Positions 5,636 through 6,930 of a stretch of 6,930 bases of DNA are shown in pieces. The translations under genes and the position numbers were made by a program. This stretch comes from JBNJEM01 sp051745935 (GTDB taxonomy: Bacteria; Planctomycetota; Planctomycetia; Pirellulales; Pirellulaceae). The DNA lies in the NCBI GenBank assembly GCA_051745935.1, contig JBNJEM010000431.1:1-6930 (forward strand), given 5' to 3'. The number at the start of each line of letters is the position of its first letter. Position 1 is the first letter of the stretch. The notes under the pieces were generated by a model that saw only the letters and a program-made list of their open reading frames with translations, made no database searches and was not told the DNA's origin.

Positions 5636-6412
5636 ATGATATCAGGACCCTCACTTTCGACGCTCGCACAGGCTTACCACGAACTTTGTCGCCTCCAGCG
5701 TCGGCGCGGGGAGGTCACTTTGGCCAAAGATTCTCTTGACAAGGCACTCGATGCGTACGAGCAGAGGCTGCGTGGATGCAAGGCCGCGCTGCCCTATGCC
5801 CTTTACGCCCAGGCCCTGACCGACGCCGAGCGGTATGAGGAGGCGCTAGACGCTGCCGAGGAAGCGTGCTCCTTGGAGTGGTTTATTCGCGAAGGCCAGC
5901 AACTGGTTATCGAGTTTTCCGAAAAAGACCTCGTTCCGCAGCTTTCGCGTCGCGACGAGCATTTCCGCCGCTGGTCTCTCGTTGCCATGGAGTGGCCGGA
6001 CACGAGGGAGCGGGCGGTTGCTCTTCGTTCGTATCTGTCATACCTCGAACGTGCTCACCTTCTGCCTGAACTCTTATGTCGGCTCGAGGAATTGCCGCTG
6101 AGCGACATCGCCTCGGTGCGCAACCAGTGCACAGCGGCGGCACAGCCCCCGCTTGAGACTTGTATTACGGATGGTCGCTATCGATATGCACTTGCGCTGA
6201 AACGGTGGAGCTTTCCTGAGCCGCCCGCCGAGGCTGTCGTCGTCGGCCTGCCGTCACTGCGACTCTTTGGGATGGGTGCGACTTTTGAACAGGCCGAGGC
6301 GCATTTTACCGATTCGTTCACCTCGCTGGGCGAGAAGCTGCGGGCGGCGGCCTGGCGGCTGTCTCCGGAGCTTACCGCGGCGTGCGAATGGTTGGAGGAG
6401 CATAAGTATTAA
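5636..6412 (+). CDS. Detached C-terminal half of the kinase: TPR-like repeats plus HicB-like tail
   Basis: This frame continues the kinase after the 7-bp duplication; coding sense resumes at 5583. ATG 5636, one base after the kinase stop, is the first start that skips the shifted part and would give 258 aa by re-initiation. Only a weak AGGA (5619-5622) precedes it. The first 90 residues have TPR-like helix pairs ('TLAQAYHELCRLQRRRGEVTLAKDSLDKALDAYEQRL', 'YALYAQALTDAERYEEALDAAEEA'), which usually bind protein partners. The middle is helical. The last 78 residues (6176-6409) switch to an alpha/beta pattern, 'AVVVGLPSLRLFGMGATFEQAEAHFTDSFTSLGEKL', resembling the HicB-like 'V..LP.L...G.GDT.EEA' fold. 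Gene callers may start it as far upstream as 5345, but before 5569 that frame is a shadow of the kinase. Whether this half is made separately is unknown. Confidence 0.7.
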   Translation: MISGPSLSTLAQAYHELCRLQRRRGEVTLAKDSLDKALDAYEQRLRGCKAALPYALYAQALTDAERYEEALDAAEEACSLEWFIREGQQLVIEFSEKDLVPQLSRRDEHFRRWSLVAMEWPDTRERAVALRSYLSYLERAHLLPELLCRLEELPLSDIASVRNQCTAAAQPPLETCITDGRYRYALALKRWSFPEPPAEAVVVGLPSLRLFGMGATFEQAEAHFTDSFTSLGEKLRAAAWRLSPELTAACEWLEEHKY

Positions 6413-6553
6413 ACGGAGACCTGAATCCTAATTTCCGCACATTGGGTTTATGATATTCTGGGGGGCGTGTGCTTCGGGCGCTCTCGAACAAATGAAGCCA
6501 CCATGCAACTGTGCCTATGTGGAACAACGGACTTGAAGTGCTGAGTGGGCGCT

Positions 6554-6585
6554 TGTAGAGCGTCAATGATGTAGAGCGTCAATTA
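6554..6585 (+). repeat. 16-bp tandem repeat upstream of the last gene
   Basis: TGTAGAGCGTCAATGA (6554-6569) is followed directly by TGTAGAGCGTCAATTA (6570-6585), identical at 15 of 16 positions. A shorter echo, GAGCGTC, occurs at 6594-6600. The array ends 36 bases before the GTG at 6622, so it lies in or just before the leader of that gene. It could be an operator with two adjacent sites or a chance local duplication. The rest of the 209-base gap shows no gene and no clear terminator. TATGAT (6449-6454) resembles a -10 box but lacks a good -35. Confidence 0.85.
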
Positions 6586-6608
6586 GTTCGGCCGAGCGTC
6601 GACAACAA

Positions 6609-6615
6609 AAGGAGG
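6609..6615 (+). promoter_or_regulatory. Strong Shine-Dalgarno fixing the GTG start at 6622
   Basis: AAGGAGG, a near-perfect complement to the 16S rRNA 3' end, lies 6 bases before GTG 6622. It selects this GTG over ATG 6685 further inside the frame and suggests efficient translation. Confidence 0.75.
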
Positions 6616-6621
6616 GGAACA

Positions 6622-6930
6622 GTGGAAACACCAAACGCCAACACCCCCTGGAGTCTTCCATGGCACGGTGCAGATGCACCGCAAATGGCTGCGGGTAAGA
6701 AGTACGACGTTTACATCGTGCCGTATCAAAGCCTTCAGGCTTACGTATTTCAAAGAGTTAGGTTCAAAGGCATCCGCAGGGCTCCCTCAAGCGGGCACTC
6801 ATTGTGGGAGTCGCAATTTTACCTGCTGGAACAGGAGGACGGTTCGGAGGTCTGCCTGCAGGCAACAAGTATTCTTATGTTCTGTGAGCACGGGACGGAT
6901 CCAGGCATTGAATGCTGGAACCCCAGTGAA
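6622..6930 (+). CDS. Unknown protein, N-terminal 103 residues (3' partial)
   Basis: The frame is open from GTG 6622 to the end of the window with no stop, giving at least 103 residues. The protein begins METPNANTPWSLPWHGADAP and continues with alternating strands ('KKYDVYIVPYQSLQAYVFQRVRFKGIRR', 'SLWESQFYLLEQEDGSEVCLQATSILMFCEHG'). This suggests a beta-rich, soluble N-terminal domain with several Trp and Tyr and two Cys. No signal peptide or membrane segment is seen, and I recognise no family. It follows the kinase region by 209 bases and has its own strong ribosome binding site and an upstream tandem repeat, so it may be an independent transcription unit. Confidence 0.8.
   Translation, partial: METPNANTPWSLPWHGADAPQMAAGKKYDVYIVPYQSLQAYVFQRVRFKGIRRAPSSGHSLWESQFYLLEQEDGSEVCLQATSILMFCEHGTDPGIECWNPSE

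Noticed and set aside
6483..6590. A possible third attC-like element, with CGAAC near 6484 and GTTCGG near 6586
   Set aside because: Only the outer 5 bases pair. The inner arms do not complement each other, there is no central stem, and the interval contains the 16-bp tandem repeat, which explains the sequence better.

Overview
The window looks like a piece of a Planctomycetota chromosome. Three things suggest this. The sigma factor has the layout of the planctomycete ECF-type sigma-70 group. The serine/threonine kinase carries the short N-terminal leader (an 'E..L..A.E.GEP.D...WL' pattern) common in planctomycete kinases. Genes here are multi-domain and loosely packed, with GC-rich, palindromic intergenic elements. 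No ribosomal or housekeeping gene is present to fix the taxon more closely. All convincing genes are on the + strand.

Region 1 (1-1086) is eroded accessory DNA. It holds the last codons of an unknown gene, a C-terminal fragment of a REP-associated tyrosine transposase (RAYT, 245-478), a short repeat-like motif (573-588) and about 500 bases without a convincing gene. Region 2 (1087-2066) is an intact ECF-like sigma factor, followed by a stretch in which plausible coding signal jumps between three frames and probably represents a decayed small gene. Region 3 (2163-4011) is a tight two-gene unit. Its first gene encodes a 407-aa protein with an uncharacterised N-terminal domain and a uridine-kinase/adenylate-kinase-like P-loop domain. 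Its second encodes a 202-aa protein of unknown function that may resemble the YdcF/DUF218 family. This pair is flanked by two imperfect palindromes (about 2072-2140 and 4022-4124) that share arm sequence and spacing. The second has the architecture of an integron attC site, so the pair could be a mobile gene cassette.

Region 4 (4156-6412) is a serine/threonine kinase with TPR-like repeats. It is broken by an exact 7-bp tandem duplication at 5569-5582. Removing one copy restores one continuous 749-aa reading frame: leader, kinase, TPR-like helices and a C-terminal HicB-like alpha/beta tail. As it stands, the locus makes a 492-aa kinase that stops at 5634, and an ATG one base further on could start the remaining 258 aa. 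Region 5 (6413-6930) has a 209-base intergenic gap with a 16-bp tandem repeat, then a gene with a very strong Shine-Dalgarno that runs off the window end.

How the genes work together is inference only. The sigma factor and the kinase are typical planctomycete signalling components. The two-gene unit between the palindromes looks like an independently acquired cargo pair. The 7-bp duplication may be a simple inactivating mutation or a reversible length switch of the kinase.
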